Part shown: positions 52,347-60,942 of the stretch, one piece after another
How positions within the stretch are numbered: the stretch's first letter is position 1
Layout: every line of letters begins with the position of its first letter
Translations under genes and position numbers: made by a program
The notes under the pieces: generated by a model
Database searches by the model: none
What the model was told of the DNA's origin: nothing
Seen by the model: only the letters and a program-made list of their open reading frames with translations
From: Parafrigoribacterium mesophilum
Lineage (GTDB): Bacteria > Actinomycetota > Actinomycetes > Actinomycetales > Microbacteriaceae
NCBI RefSeq assembly: GCF_039652555.1
Contig: NZ_JBDJAF010000001.1
Span: 1,426,001-1,490,000, forward strand
DNA: 64,000 nt
Direction: 5' to 3'

Positions 52347-52823
52347 ATGTCAACCCCATCATTCCCATCGCAGGCTCGATCCGGACCGCCCGCAGCCTCC
52401 ACCGTGTTGCGTGAGTTTCGCGATTACGCGAGCGCTCAGGCCCTGGTAGACAAACTGTCGGACGCCGGTTTTGCCGTCGAACACACCCGCATCGTGGGCG
52501 AGGGGGTGCGGATCGTCGAACAGGTGACCGGACGGATGACCAAGGGCAGGGCGGCGCTGCTCGGCGCGGCCAGCGGCGCGTGGCTGGGATTGCTCGTCGG
52601 CCTGTTGATCGGCTTGTTCACGATCGGGCCGGTCTGGATCTACGTGCTGCTGATGGGCCTCGTGATCGGAGCGGTCTGGGGTGCGGTCTTCGGATTCGTG
52701 GCCCACTGGGCCACCCGGGGTCGACGGGATTTCAGCAGCGTGCGCGGGCTGGAAGCGGAACGATACGCCGTGATGGTCGAGCTTGACTACGCTGCGGACG
52801 CCGAACGGCTCGCCGGCTCCTGA
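52347..52823 (+). CDS. General stress protein 17M-like membrane protein
   Basis: A 158-residue protein. The N-terminal part (REFRDYASAQALVDKLSDAGFAVEHTRIVGEGVRIVEQVTGRMT) resembles the YflT/general stress protein 17M domain, followed by two hydrophobic helices (AASGAWLGLLVGLLIGLFTIGP and VLLMGLVIGAVWGAVFGFVAHW). The ATG at 52347 has AAGGAGG seven bases upstream. It lies next to hsp20 but is separated by a terminator; function unknown. Confidence 0.8.
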   Translation: MSTPSFPSQARSGPPAASTVLREFRDYASAQALVDKLSDAGFAVEHTRIVGEGVRIVEQVTGRMTKGRAALLGAASGAWLGLLVGLLIGLFTIGPVWIYVLLMGLVIGAVWGAVFGFVAHWATRGRRDFSSVRGLEAERYAVMVELDYAADAERLAGS

Positions 52824-52873
52824 GCAGCCCGGCTCCTAAGCAGCAGAGGGCGCCTGACCAGCACAGCCCCGAA

Positions 52874-54265
52874 TCAGTGCTGCCCGTCGCGTGAAACCCG
52901 CACCATGTCCTCGCGGGGCACCACCTTGATGCGGTCCCGGCCCTGGGCCTGACCCAACTGCACCTCGTGCCGGTCGAGCGCGTGCCAGCCGTCGAGGGTC
53001 GTGTATTGCACGCCGCGAGATTCCAGCAGTTGCACGACGGCCTCCGGTTGCGGATGCGGGGGGTTCCACCAGTCCGCCTGGTCGTGCAGCACGTGCTTGA
53101 CCGTCTCCAATGCGTCGCTCTTGGTGCTGCCGATCAGTCCGACCGGCCCGCGCTTGATCCACCCGGTGGCGTACACGCCGTGCACTACCTGGTCGTGGTC
53201 GTCAAGCACCTGGCCCTCCCGGTTGGGGATCACGCCGCGCTTCTCGTCGAACGGGATCCCGGGCAACGGCGAGCCGAAGTACCCGATCGCGCGGTACACC
53301 GCCTGTACCGGCAGTTCGCGGATCTCACCGGTGCCGGTCACCCCTCCCGCGCCATCCGGCATGGTGCGCTCGTAGCGCAGCGCTGTGATCCCCGACTCGT
53401 CGCCGACGATCTCCAGGGGCTTCGCGTAGAAGTGCAGATGCATCCGGCGAGTCGCGGACGGGTTCTTCGCCTTCCCGCGCCATGCGTTCATGATGCGGTT
53501 CAGCACGAAGACCTGCTTGTTGGTCTCGATGGCCAGTTTAGAGGCGGCGTCCAGCTCGAAGTCTTCGTCGTAGAGAACCATCTCCACGTCGTTGAGCTCG
53601 CCGAGTTCACGCAGTTCGAGCGGCGTGAACCGCACCTGCATGGGTCCCCTCCGGCCCAGGATGTGCACGTCGGTGATCGGGGAGGCGGCAAGTGTCTCGT
53701 AGACGTTCGACGGAACATCCGTGGGCAGCAGGTCCTCTGCGCGTTTGCCCAGCATCCGGGCGACATCCAGGGCCACGTTGCCGTTGCCGATCACCGCGAC
53801 CTCGTTGTGGTTCAGCGGCCACTGCCGCGGAACGTCGGGGTGGCCGTCGTACCAACTGACGAATTCGGCGGCGCCGAAGCTGCCGGGCAGGTCGACTCCC
53901 GGGATGTCGAGGGCGGCCGGTTCCACCGCGCCGGTGGCGAAGATCACGGCGTTGTAGTGCCGCTTCAGGTCGTCCAGGGTGAGATCGACGCCGTAGCGCA
54001 CGTTGCCGAACAGCCGGACGTCGCCGCGGTCGAGCACCGCACGCAGTGCCGCCACGACGCCCTTGATCCTCGGATGATCCGGGGCCACGCCGTACCGCAC
54101 CAGGCCGAACGGCGCCGGCAGATGGTCGAATACGTCGATCGACACGTCGAACTTCTTCTCCGCCTTCAGCAGGATGTCGGATGCGTAGATGCCCGCCGGT
54201 CCCGCCCCCACGACGGCAAGTCGCAGCGTTGTGGCCTGCGAGCTCGTCGCCGGCAGGGAGGTCAA
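52874..54265 (-). CDS. FAD-dependent ferredoxin-NADP reductase (FprA-like)
   Basis: A 463-residue adrenodoxin-reductase-type flavoprotein. The FAD motif is RLAVVGAGPAGIYASDILLK near residue 15, the NADP motif is EVAVIGNGNVALDVARML near residue 160, and HVLGRRGPMQVRFTPLELREL and VYATGWIKRGPVGLIGSTKSDA are the family blocks. It passes electrons between NADPH and ferredoxins. A TTG start overlaps the polyprenyl synthase stop (TTGA), preceded by GGAGCG. Confidence 0.9.
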   Translation of the reverse strand: MTSLPATSSQATTLRLAVVGAGPAGIYASDILLKAEKKFDVSIDVFDHLPAPFGLVRYGVAPDHPRIKGVVAALRAVLDRGDVRLFGNVRYGVDLTLDDLKRHYNAVIFATGAVEPAALDIPGVDLPGSFGAAEFVSWYDGHPDVPRQWPLNHNEVAVIGNGNVALDVARMLGKRAEDLLPTDVPSNVYETLAASPITDVHILGRRGPMQVRFTPLELRELGELNDVEMVLYDEDFELDAASKLAIETNKQVFVLNRIMNAWRGKAKNPSATRRMHLHFYAKPLEIVGDESGITALRYERTMPDGAGGVTGTGEIRELPVQAVYRAIGYFGSPLPGIPFDEKRGVIPNREGQVLDDHDQVVHGVYATGWIKRGPVGLIGSTKSDALETVKHVLHDQADWWNPPHPQPEAVVQLLESRGVQYTTLDGWHALDRHEVQLGQAQGRDRIKVVPREDMVRVSRDGQH

Positions 54266-55329
54266 CTGGAGCGCTCCACGATCGTGTCGGCGAAACGCGT
54301 GAGCGCCTTCTTCACCGGTCCGATGGGCAGTGGTTCCAACGCCTCGACCGCTTCGCGTGCCCACCGGTGCGCCTCCACCAGCGTGTCGCGGGTGACGGGG
54401 TGCTCGCGTAGTTCCGCAATGGCGGCCAGAAGGTCGGTCTCGTCGTTGGTCGCGGCGCTCGAGTCCACGTGCCGTTCGATGCGCCCGACCAGCGCCGCGG
54501 CATCCGGGTCCGCCTGGGCCAGCCGGCGCAGATACAGCAGCGGCAGGGTGGCGACCCCGGATCGCAGGTCGGCCCCCGGAGCCTTGCCGGTTTCTTCGGC
54601 GGACAAGTCGATCACGTCGTCGATGAGCTGGAAGGCGATACCGATCTTCTCGCCGAAGTCGAGCATCGGCTGTTGGAATTCATCCGGCGCCTCCGAGAAG
54701 ATCACACCGAATTGGGCAGCCGCAGCGATCAGGGACCCGGTCTTGTCGGCGAGCACCTGGATGTAGTGCTCGATCGGGTCGTCCCCTGCCTGCGGCCCCA
54801 TCGTCTCGTGGAGCTGGCCGAGGCACAGTCGTTCGAAGATCCTGGCCTGCAACCCGATGGCCTTGGCACCCAGGCCCGCGATCAGGCTGCCCGCACGGGC
54901 GAACAGCAGGTCGCCGGTGAGAATGGCCACCGAGTTACCCCAGACGCTGTGCGCACTGGGCACGCCGCGCCGGGTGGCCGCCTCGTCCATCACATCGTCG
55001 TGGTACAGCGACGCGAGGTGGGTAATCTCCAGCGCCTGTGCGGCCACGATGACCTGTGGGGTGTTGCCGGCGCCGAGCTGAGCGGTAAGCAGGGCCAGGG
55101 TGGGCCGAACCCGCTTGCCGCCGGCGTCGAGCAGGTACCGGCTGGTGGCATCCGCCAGGGCGTCGCCGAACGACATCTCCTGCAGCAGTCCCGCTTCCAC
55201 CGCCTCGAGGCCGGATTCGAGTTCCTGGCCGAAGCGTCGCTCCTCGGCGGAGGCGAAGAGTTTTTCGCCAAACGAGATCGCCGATCTCAAGCTGTTGCTC
55301 CGATGAGCAAGCGGCGCGCGCGCAGTCAC
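54262..55329 (-). CDS. Trans-polyprenyl diphosphate synthase
   Basis: A 355-residue prenyltransferase that builds the isoprenoid side chain. The first aspartate-rich motif is SLYHDDVMDEA near residue 108, the second is FQLIDDVIDLSAE near residue 235, and GGKRVRPTLALLTAQLG is the substrate lysine/arginine block. Two small residues before the first motif suggest a medium or long chain product. Beside menG it likely supplies the menaquinone tail. A GTG start at 55329 is used. Confidence 0.9.
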   Translation of the reverse strand: MTARAPLAHRSNSLRSAISFGEKLFASAEERRFGQELESGLEAVEAGLLQEMSFGDALADATSRYLLDAGGKRVRPTLALLTAQLGAGNTPQVIVAAQALEITHLASLYHDDVMDEAATRRGVPSAHSVWGNSVAILTGDLLFARAGSLIAGLGAKAIGLQARIFERLCLGQLHETMGPQAGDDPIEHYIQVLADKTGSLIAAAAQFGVIFSEAPDEFQQPMLDFGEKIGIAFQLIDDVIDLSAEETGKAPGADLRSGVATLPLLYLRRLAQADPDAAALVGRIERHVDSSAATNDETDLLAAIAELREHPVTRDTLVEAHRWAREAVEALEPLPIGPVKKALTRFADTIVERSS

Positions 55330-55364
55330 CTAGCCAACCTAACCCTTGTGCGATCCTGAAGCCG

Positions 55365-56153
55365 CTAGGGCTTCGGGGCCTCGGGCTCGACGGACGGGGC
55401 CTCGGGCGTGAGCGGGGTGATGGTGCCGGCCGTGGCCCGCTTGGATTTCCGCGGTTTGCGCAGCGGCTTGCGTCCCCGGTGCAGGGCGACGATGCCCACC
55501 GTGAGGTTGCGGTAGGCCACCCGGGTGAACCCCGCTCCCCGGATCCACTGCGCGAGGGTTTCCTGATCGGGCCAATCCTGAATCGAGTCGAGCAGGTAGC
55601 TGTACGCCTGCGGGTTCGAACTCGACGTGGTCACCACAACCGGCATCACGTATTTCAGGTATGCCCAATACCCGGCCCGGAACAGCGCACGCGGCGGTTT
55701 GGAGAACTCGCAGATGACCAGCCGGCCGCCCGGTTTGGTCACCCGGTACATCTCCGCGAGCGCCTTCTTCGGGTTCTCCACGTTGCGCAGGCCGAACGAA
55801 ATCGTCACGACGTCGAACTCGCCCGTCTTGAACGGCAGGGCGCTCGCATCCGCTTCAACGAAGTCGATCGTGGGATGCCTTTTCCTGCCGACCTCGATCA
55901 TGCCATGAGAGAAGTCGACGGCCACGACATCCGCGCCGGATTTGGCCAGGGCGGCCGAGCTGGTGCCGGTGCCGGCGGCGATGTCCAGGATGCGCTCCCC
56001 AGGCCGCGGGGCGACGGCGCGCACGGTCGCGGTGCGCCACCGACGAGCATTGCCCACCGACAGCACCGAGTTGGTGCGGTCGTAGTGTTTGGCGACCTCG
56101 TCGAACATCGCCGCGACCTCGCCAGGTCGCTTCGTCAGATCCGCCTTCGCCAC
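55365..56153 (-). CDS. menG: Demethylmenaquinone methyltransferase
   Basis: A 262-residue SAM-dependent methyltransferase, last step of menaquinone synthesis. VAAMFDEVAKHYDRTNSVLSVG starts it, the SAM motif is RILDIAAGTGTSSAALAKSG, and VTISFGLRNVENPKKALAEMYRVTKPGGRLVICEFSKP is the UbiE/MenG signature. A basic, Pro-rich C-terminal tail of about 30 residues follows. The gene is divergent from menF and upstream of the polyprenyl synthase on the same strand. Confidence 0.93.
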   Translation of the reverse strand: MAKADLTKRPGEVAAMFDEVAKHYDRTNSVLSVGNARRWRTATVRAVAPRPGERILDIAAGTGTSSAALAKSGADVVAVDFSHGMIEVGRKRHPTIDFVEADASALPFKTGEFDVVTISFGLRNVENPKKALAEMYRVTKPGGRLVICEFSKPPRALFRAGYWAYLKYVMPVVVTTSSSNPQAYSYLLDSIQDWPDQETLAQWIRGAGFTRVAYRNLTVGIVALHRGRKPLRKPRKSKRATAGTITPLTPEAPSVEPEAPKP

Positions 56154-56232
56154 CGTGCAAGTCTACTTGAGTCGCCCGCACGGTTCCGGTCTGAGAGTCG
56201 GCCGGCGCGGGGGTCCCGGTAAACTGGCTGAC

Positions 56233-57486
56233 GTGACCCGACCCGCGCGCCAGTACCCCGCGCTGAGCGTCGAAACACGGCCCTTGGACGACGTCGGCCC
56301 GCTGATCGCGCTGCTGAATGCGCGGCATCCGTTGCTCTGGATGCGCCGTGGGTTCGGACTGGTCGGGCTCGGCTGCGCGCTCCGCATGGAGTTCTCCGGC
56401 CCGAGCAGACTGACCGCGGCGGCGGCGGCGTGGCGCGAGGTCGCCGGGAGCGCGCGCGTGGTCGACCCGCTCGCCGACCCGGGCACCGGGCTGGTGGCCC
56501 TGGGCAGTTTCGCGTTCTCGGACCACTCCGGCGCTACCAGTGTGCTGATCGTTCCGTCCGTGGTGATCGGCCGGCGCGCAGGTCGCAGCTGGGTCACCCG
56601 GATCGGCGTCGGAGACCTCCCAGCCGTCCCGGACCTGAACAGCCTGCGTGCGCCGAGCGAGCCGGTCACGCCGGCCACTGAGTTTCAGCCGGGAGAACTC
56701 TCCCCGAGCGGGTATACCGCCGCGGTAACCGCGGCCGTCGGCCGCATCCGTCGCCGGGAACTGAGCAAAGCGGTGCTAGCACGGGACCTGATCGGGCACC
56801 TGCCGCCCGGCAGCGACCTGCGCGGGGCGATCGCCGTCCTCGGCAGCGGCTACCCGGACTGCTGGACCTACGCGGTGGATGGCCTCATCGGCTCCAGCCC
56901 GGAGACTCTGATCAGCGTCGACCACGGCACCGCAACCGCCAGAGTGCTCGCCGGCAGCGCCGCGCGAGGGGCGGATGCCGACTCCGACCAGGATGCGGCC
57001 GTCGCGCTCGCCACCTCGGCCAAGGACCAGGACGAACACGAGTACGCGGTGCAGAACGTGCTCGGGTCGCTGCGCCGCCACAGCGCGGACGTGACCGCGA
57101 GCGAGGTGCCGTTCACCCTGAAACTGCCGAATCTGTGGCACCTGGCCAGCGACGTGGAGGGCACCCTCGTCGACGGCTCGACCTCGCTCGACCTGCTGGC
57201 GGCGGTGCATCCGACCGCCGCCGTCGCCGGCACGCCGACGGCCACCGCGCTCGGCCTCATCGAGGAACTAGAGCCGTTCGACCGCGGCCGCTACGCCGGT
57301 CCGGTCGGGTGGGTGGGGGCCGACGGCGATGGCGAATGGGCGATCGCCTTGCGCTGCGCCCAGGTGACTGACGATGGCACTGTCACCGCCCACGCCGGCG
57401 CCGGGATCGTCGCCGAGTCGATTGCCGAGCACGAGCTGGTCGAGACTCGGATGAAGTTCCGCCCCATCATCGAAGCGTTCAGCTAG
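56233..57486 (+). CDS. menF: Isochorismate synthase
   Basis: A 417-residue chorismate-binding enzyme that converts chorismate to isochorismate for menaquinone. It has VGRIRRRELSKAVLARDLIG, DGLIGSSPETLISVDHG, the core LWHLASDVEGTLVDGSTSLDLLAAVHPTAAVAGTPTATAL and AGAGIVAESIAEHELVETRMKFRPI at the end. GTG at 56233 is the start; a GGTAAACT element lies about ten bases upstream without a ribosome site, so the transcript may be leaderless. Its stop overlaps the convergent ppk2 stop. Confidence 0.92.
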   Translation: MTRPARQYPALSVETRPLDDVGPLIALLNARHPLLWMRRGFGLVGLGCALRMEFSGPSRLTAAAAAWREVAGSARVVDPLADPGTGLVALGSFAFSDHSGATSVLIVPSVVIGRRAGRSWVTRIGVGDLPAVPDLNSLRAPSEPVTPATEFQPGELSPSGYTAAVTAAVGRIRRRELSKAVLARDLIGHLPPGSDLRGAIAVLGSGYPDCWTYAVDGLIGSSPETLISVDHGTATARVLAGSAARGADADSDQDAAVALATSAKDQDEHEYAVQNVLGSLRRHSADVTASEVPFTLKLPNLWHLASDVEGTLVDGSTSLDLLAAVHPTAAVAGTPTATALGLIEELEPFDRGRYAGPVGWVGADGDGEWAIALRCAQVTDDGTVTAHAGAGIVAESIAEHELVETRMKFRPIIEAFS

Positions 57487-58334
57487 CCGGCGGCAAGGCG
57501 ACGCTTCTCGGCCTCCACGTCGAACTGCGCAGACGGCCAACTCAGGTGAAGGCCGCGCAGCGCATCCAGCAGCAGTGCCTGCACCGCCAGCCGCGCGTAC
57601 CACTTGTGGTTGGCAGGCACGACAAACCAAGGGGCATGATCGGTGGAGGTTCGCTCGAGTGCGAGCTGATACGCCTCCCGGTAGGCACCCCAGGCGGCTC
57701 GAGCATCGAGGTCCTCCGGGTTGTACTTCCAGTGTTTGTCCGGCTGGTTCAGCCGGTCGGCGAGGCGCTTCTTCTGCTCGCCGGCGCCGACGTGCAGCAT
57801 GACCTTGACGATGACGGTACCCGAGTCGGTAAGTTCCCGTTCGAATTCCACAATCTGCCCGTAACGCTGTCGGATCACCGCCGGTTCGGCGAGATTGCGC
57901 ACCCTGGCGACCAGAACGTCCTCGTAGTGGGACCGGTCGAACACGCCGACGATGCCCGGTCGTGGCAACTGCTTGCGGACGCGCCAGAGGAAGTCGTGGG
58001 CGAGTTCCTCCCTGGTGGGCTTGCCGAAACTGGCAACCCGTACGCCGGACGGGCTGATCGCGCCGACGACGTGCTCGATCACGCCGCCCTTGCCCGAGGT
58101 ATCCATACCCTGCAGCACGAGCAGGACGCTGTGCCTTCCGTCGGCCTTGCTCTGTGCGTACAGCTTCTCCTGCAGCGCGGCGAGTTCGTCGGCGTGCGCC
58201 TTCAGCTCGGCCCGGCCGGCCTCCTTGCCACCGGTGAACCCCGGCGTTGCGGAGGGGTCCAGATGCGGCAGCGAGAACCCGCGTTCCACTTTGAGCGTCT
58301 CGCTCGGGCTTGCGGTCCACGGTCCCCCGGTCAT
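57483..58334 (-). CDS. Polyphosphate kinase 2 family protein
   Basis: A 283-residue PPK2-type enzyme that transfers phosphate between polyphosphate and nucleotides. The P-loop is VLLVLQGMDTSGKGGVIEHVV near residue 75, and the lid segment is VGVFDRSHYEDVLVARVRNL near residue 140, followed by PEDLDARAAWGAYREAYQLALERTST and FVVPANHKWYARLAV. Single-domain class I or III; nucleotide preference cannot be read. Its 3' end overlaps menF by 4 bp and its start is 27 bp from repeat copy 4. Confidence 0.9.
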   Translation of the reverse strand: MTGGPWTASPSETLKVERGFSLPHLDPSATPGFTGGKEAGRAELKAHADELAALQEKLYAQSKADGRHSVLLVLQGMDTSGKGGVIEHVVGAISPSGVRVASFGKPTREELAHDFLWRVRKQLPRPGIVGVFDRSHYEDVLVARVRNLAEPAVIRQRYGQIVEFERELTDSGTVIVKVMLHVGAGEQKKRLADRLNQPDKHWKYNPEDLDARAAWGAYREAYQLALERTSTDHAPWFVVPANHKWYARLAVQALLLDALRGLHLSWPSAQFDVEAEKRRLAAG

Positions 58335-58360
58335 GCGCCGATGCTACCCCCGCTGCTGGC

Positions 58361-58460
58361 ACCCCGTTTCACGGAGATTCTGTTCCGGAGCCCCGTTCCG
58401 ACCGGACAACAGGTGCCCGGAGGACAGTTTCTCCGTGAAACGGGATTGACGAGACGGGTT
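58361..58460. repeat. Inverted-repeat element, copy 4 (opposite orientation)
   Basis: Ends ACCCCGTTTCACGGAGATTCTG (58361 onward) and CAGTTTCTCCGTGAAACGGG (58425-58444), reversed relative to copies 1-3. An extra outer arm GAGACGGGTTA reaches 58461, recalling the duplicated left end of copy 2. The menD stop codon TAA is formed at its right edge (58461-58459). Centre unrelated to the others. Confidence 0.8.
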
Positions 58461-60144
58461 AGGAGCGCGGGAGCGGAACCTCGACCAGCGTGGTGCCGGA
58501 TGCCGTGAGCGCCTCATCCAGTTGGCCGCGGTTGCCCGCCAGGAGGTAGTCCCAGCCGTATGCGGTGGCCAGATCCCGCAGGGAGGCCGACTGTGGCGTG
58601 TACAGCACCCGGTCCATGGCTTCCGGGTTCGCCGACGACGCCACCTCGAGTCCGTCGAAGATCGTGCCGCCCCCGTCGTTGCCGACGAGTACCTGGATGC
58701 GCGGGCGCGGTTCGCCGATCCCGAACAGCAGCGCGCCAACGTCGTGCAGCAGTGTGAGGTCCCCGAGCAGCACCCTGGTCATCCCGCCGGCGGAGGCGCC
58801 GAGTTCAGCCTGGCTGGCCAGCGCGATGCCGAGCGCCGTGGAGACAGTACCGTCGATGCCTGACAGGCCGCGGTTGGCGTGCACCGGGATCTTTTTCCCC
58901 ACCACGACCCGATCGGCTTCCCTAATCAGCCGTGAGGCGCCGAACACGAGCCGGTCGTGCGGCCAGCTGGCCCGCCACACCGCTTCCACGAGCATCCGTC
59001 TGGTCACCGGTTCCCGGAACACTTCCAACTGACTCTTGGCGAACTTCGCCATTGTCTCCCAGTCGTCGGTGCGCGCCAGCGCCAGCGCGCTGCGGGCACC
59101 GTCCTCGAGCAGCATCCGGCTCGTTGCCACCCAGCGACCCACCCAGGCGCGGTCCGGATCCGCCGGTCCGGTCACCTCGACCGCGTCGGCGAAGACCCCG
59201 GTACGGTGGCCGGGGTTGTACACCTCGGCGCCGCGGCCGCGCACGGTCACCGTCTCCACCGACATCCGTCGCAACAGCGCTGGTACCTCGCGGCTCAACG
59301 TGGGATGACCGAAGACGATCGCGCGCTCCACCTGGCCGCCGAACTCGGCTTCACCGAGCAGTTGACGGTAGGCGACCACCAGGTTCGGTCCGAAATGGGA
59401 GCCGCTGGACACCTCGGCGAGCAGCGGCGCACCGAGCGCCCTGGCGGTGGATTCGGCGATGTCTCCCGACTGGTGTCCCGCGATGACGACCGTGTGCGGC
59501 GCGGCGCCCAGAGCCAGGGGCGCCTCCTGCACCTCGGGCATCCGGCCGGGCCGCACCGCGGCGTCGTCCGGGGGAAGCCGCACCGGCCCGGAAAGCGGCT
59601 CCCGGAACGCCAGGTTCAGCTGCACTGGACCGGGCGACGATGAGCGGCCGGTGGCCGCCGCCCATGCCTCGTGGGCCAGTTCACCGGGGTAGTCGGCGTC
59701 GAACCCGCTCTCGCTGGGCGCCTCGACTTCACGCACGAACGGCACGGCGGCACCGAACAGCCCTACCTGCTGGGTGGTCTGGTTGGAGCCGATGCCGTGC
59801 AGTTCTTCTGGTCGGTCTGCGGTGAGCAGGATCAGCGGGACGCCGCTGTGATGCGCCTCGAGGACGGCGGGATGCAAGTTGGCGACCGCGGTACCGGACG
59901 TGGTGATCACCAGTACGGGAACACGCGACTCGACCGCGATGCCGAGCGCGAGGAAGCCCGCCACCCGTTCGTCGATGCGCACCCGCAGCCTGAGCCGGCC
60001 CGCGCTCTCGAACTGGGCCGCGGCCAACGCCAACGCCTGCGAACGGGATCCGGGACTGAGCACGACATCGCGGATTCCCAGCGCCAGGAACTCACTCAGC
60101 AACGCAACCGAGAAAGCAGTGGCCGGGTTACTCCTTGGAGTCAT
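58459..60144 (-). CDS. menD: SEPHCHC synthase (2-succinyl-5-enolpyruvyl-6-hydroxy-3-cyclohexene-1-carboxylate synthase)
   Basis: A 561-residue thiamine-diphosphate enzyme that adds 2-oxoglutarate-derived succinic semialdehyde to isochorismate. It has the N-terminal VVLSPGSRSQALALAAAQ, DERVAGFLALGIAVESRVPVLVITTSGTAVANLHPAVLEAHHSGVPLILLTADRP and the TPP-binding VLVGNDGGGTIFDGLEV near residue 490. It works directly after MenF. The start overlaps the upstream small membrane protein gene by 17 bp; the stop lies at the edge of repeat copy 4. Confidence 0.95.
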   Translation of the reverse strand: MTPRSNPATAFSVALLSEFLALGIRDVVLSPGSRSQALALAAAQFESAGRLRLRVRIDERVAGFLALGIAVESRVPVLVITTSGTAVANLHPAVLEAHHSGVPLILLTADRPEELHGIGSNQTTQQVGLFGAAVPFVREVEAPSESGFDADYPGELAHEAWAAATGRSSSPGPVQLNLAFREPLSGPVRLPPDDAAVRPGRMPEVQEAPLALGAAPHTVVIAGHQSGDIAESTARALGAPLLAEVSSGSHFGPNLVVAYRQLLGEAEFGGQVERAIVFGHPTLSREVPALLRRMSVETVTVRGRGAEVYNPGHRTGVFADAVEVTGPADPDRAWVGRWVATSRMLLEDGARSALALARTDDWETMAKFAKSQLEVFREPVTRRMLVEAVWRASWPHDRLVFGASRLIREADRVVVGKKIPVHANRGLSGIDGTVSTALGIALASQAELGASAGGMTRVLLGDLTLLHDVGALLFGIGEPRPRIQVLVGNDGGGTIFDGLEVASSANPEAMDRVLYTPQSASLRDLATAYGWDYLLAGNRGQLDEALTASGTTLVEVPLPRS

Positions 60145-60457
60145 CGTCGAGCTCGGCGAGCTCCTGCTCGAGCCGACGGATGCGTTCGTCCTGGTCTTTG
60201 TCCCGACCGAGCCGCTTCAAGAAGGCCGGGTCGTCATCTGGCGCGATGCGCTTACTGGGCGGTCCACCGAGGCTCCGGTCTTTGCCCAGGGTCAGCCACA
60301 GGATGCCGCCGATCGGAGTGATCACCAGGATGACCACGATCCACAGCGCCTTCGGTATGCCCCGAACGCGGCGACGATCGGTCATCAGGCAGTCCACGAG
60401 TGCGTAGATGGTGAAGAACACCACTCCTACCGCAGCCGCAACCAGGAACCTAGGCAT
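60128..60457 (-). CDS. Small membrane protein with PLDc_N domain
   Basis: A 109-residue protein. Two helices (FLVAAAVGVVFFTIYALVDCL and ALWIVVILVITPIGGILWLTLG) form a phospholipase-D-nuclease N-terminal type domain, with a charged coiled-coil tail (KRLGRDKDQDERIRRLEQELAELDDDSKE). Such proteins stand next to menD in many actinobacteria; function unknown. It overlaps menD by 17 bp and is cotranscribed. Confidence 0.8.
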   Translation of the reverse strand: MPRFLVAAAVGVVFFTIYALVDCLMTDRRRVRGIPKALWIVVILVITPIGGILWLTLGKDRSLGGPPSKRIAPDDDPAFLKRLGRDKDQDERIRRLEQELAELDDDSKE

Positions 60458-60526
60458 GACCTGATTCTAAGCCAGCTTGCTGGGATTTGGCAGTCCGTGT
60501 TGGGGCGCCCAAACTACACTGGACGC

Positions 60527-60802
60527 GTGAGACGCACCCGCCCTTGGCTCTACTATTCCCTACTTCGGGTGACCCTTTTCGTGGTGGTGTTCGCCGTACT
60601 GATGCTGCTCTCGGTGAATGAGTGGATCGCGACGGCGGCGGCAGCCATCGTCGCGCTGTGCCTGTCCTACATCTTCCTCAAGGGTCCCCGGGATGCGGTC
60701 GCGCGCGACATCTACGCTCGCCGCCATGGCCAACACGACGACCGCGACGCGGACAGCGACATCGAGAACGAGATTCTCGACGAGAACGAGCGGCGCAACT
60801 AA
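60527..60802 (+). CDS. DUF4229 small membrane protein
   Basis: A 91-residue protein with two helices (LYYSLLRVTLFVVVFAVLMLL and WIATAAAAIVALCLSYIFL) followed by an acidic tail (DDRDADSDIENEILDENERRN). This is the usual DUF4229 build. The GTG at 60527 is eight bases after a TACACT -10 element with no ribosome site, so the message may be leaderless. Divergent from the PLDc_N/menD pair. Confidence 0.8.
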   Translation: MRRTRPWLYYSLLRVTLFVVVFAVLMLLSVNEWIATAAAAIVALCLSYIFLKGPRDAVARDIYARRHGQHDDRDADSDIENEILDENERRN

Positions 60803-60942
60803 TACCTCGCCCTGATGTACCGGGCGCACCCCCTTGCGGCGACGCGCCAGAAGGCGTTCAATCGTGAGGCCGATCCACTTCTGTGGGCAAGAATAGGAGT
60901 TGAGCAAAAGTACCGGCCATTCCTGGCCGTTCGGAGGCGAGT

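Noticed and set aside
52967..54766. 599-codon plus-strand frame opposite the ferredoxin reductase
   Set aside because: The minus-strand protein has both dinucleotide-binding motifs; the plus frame is compositional.
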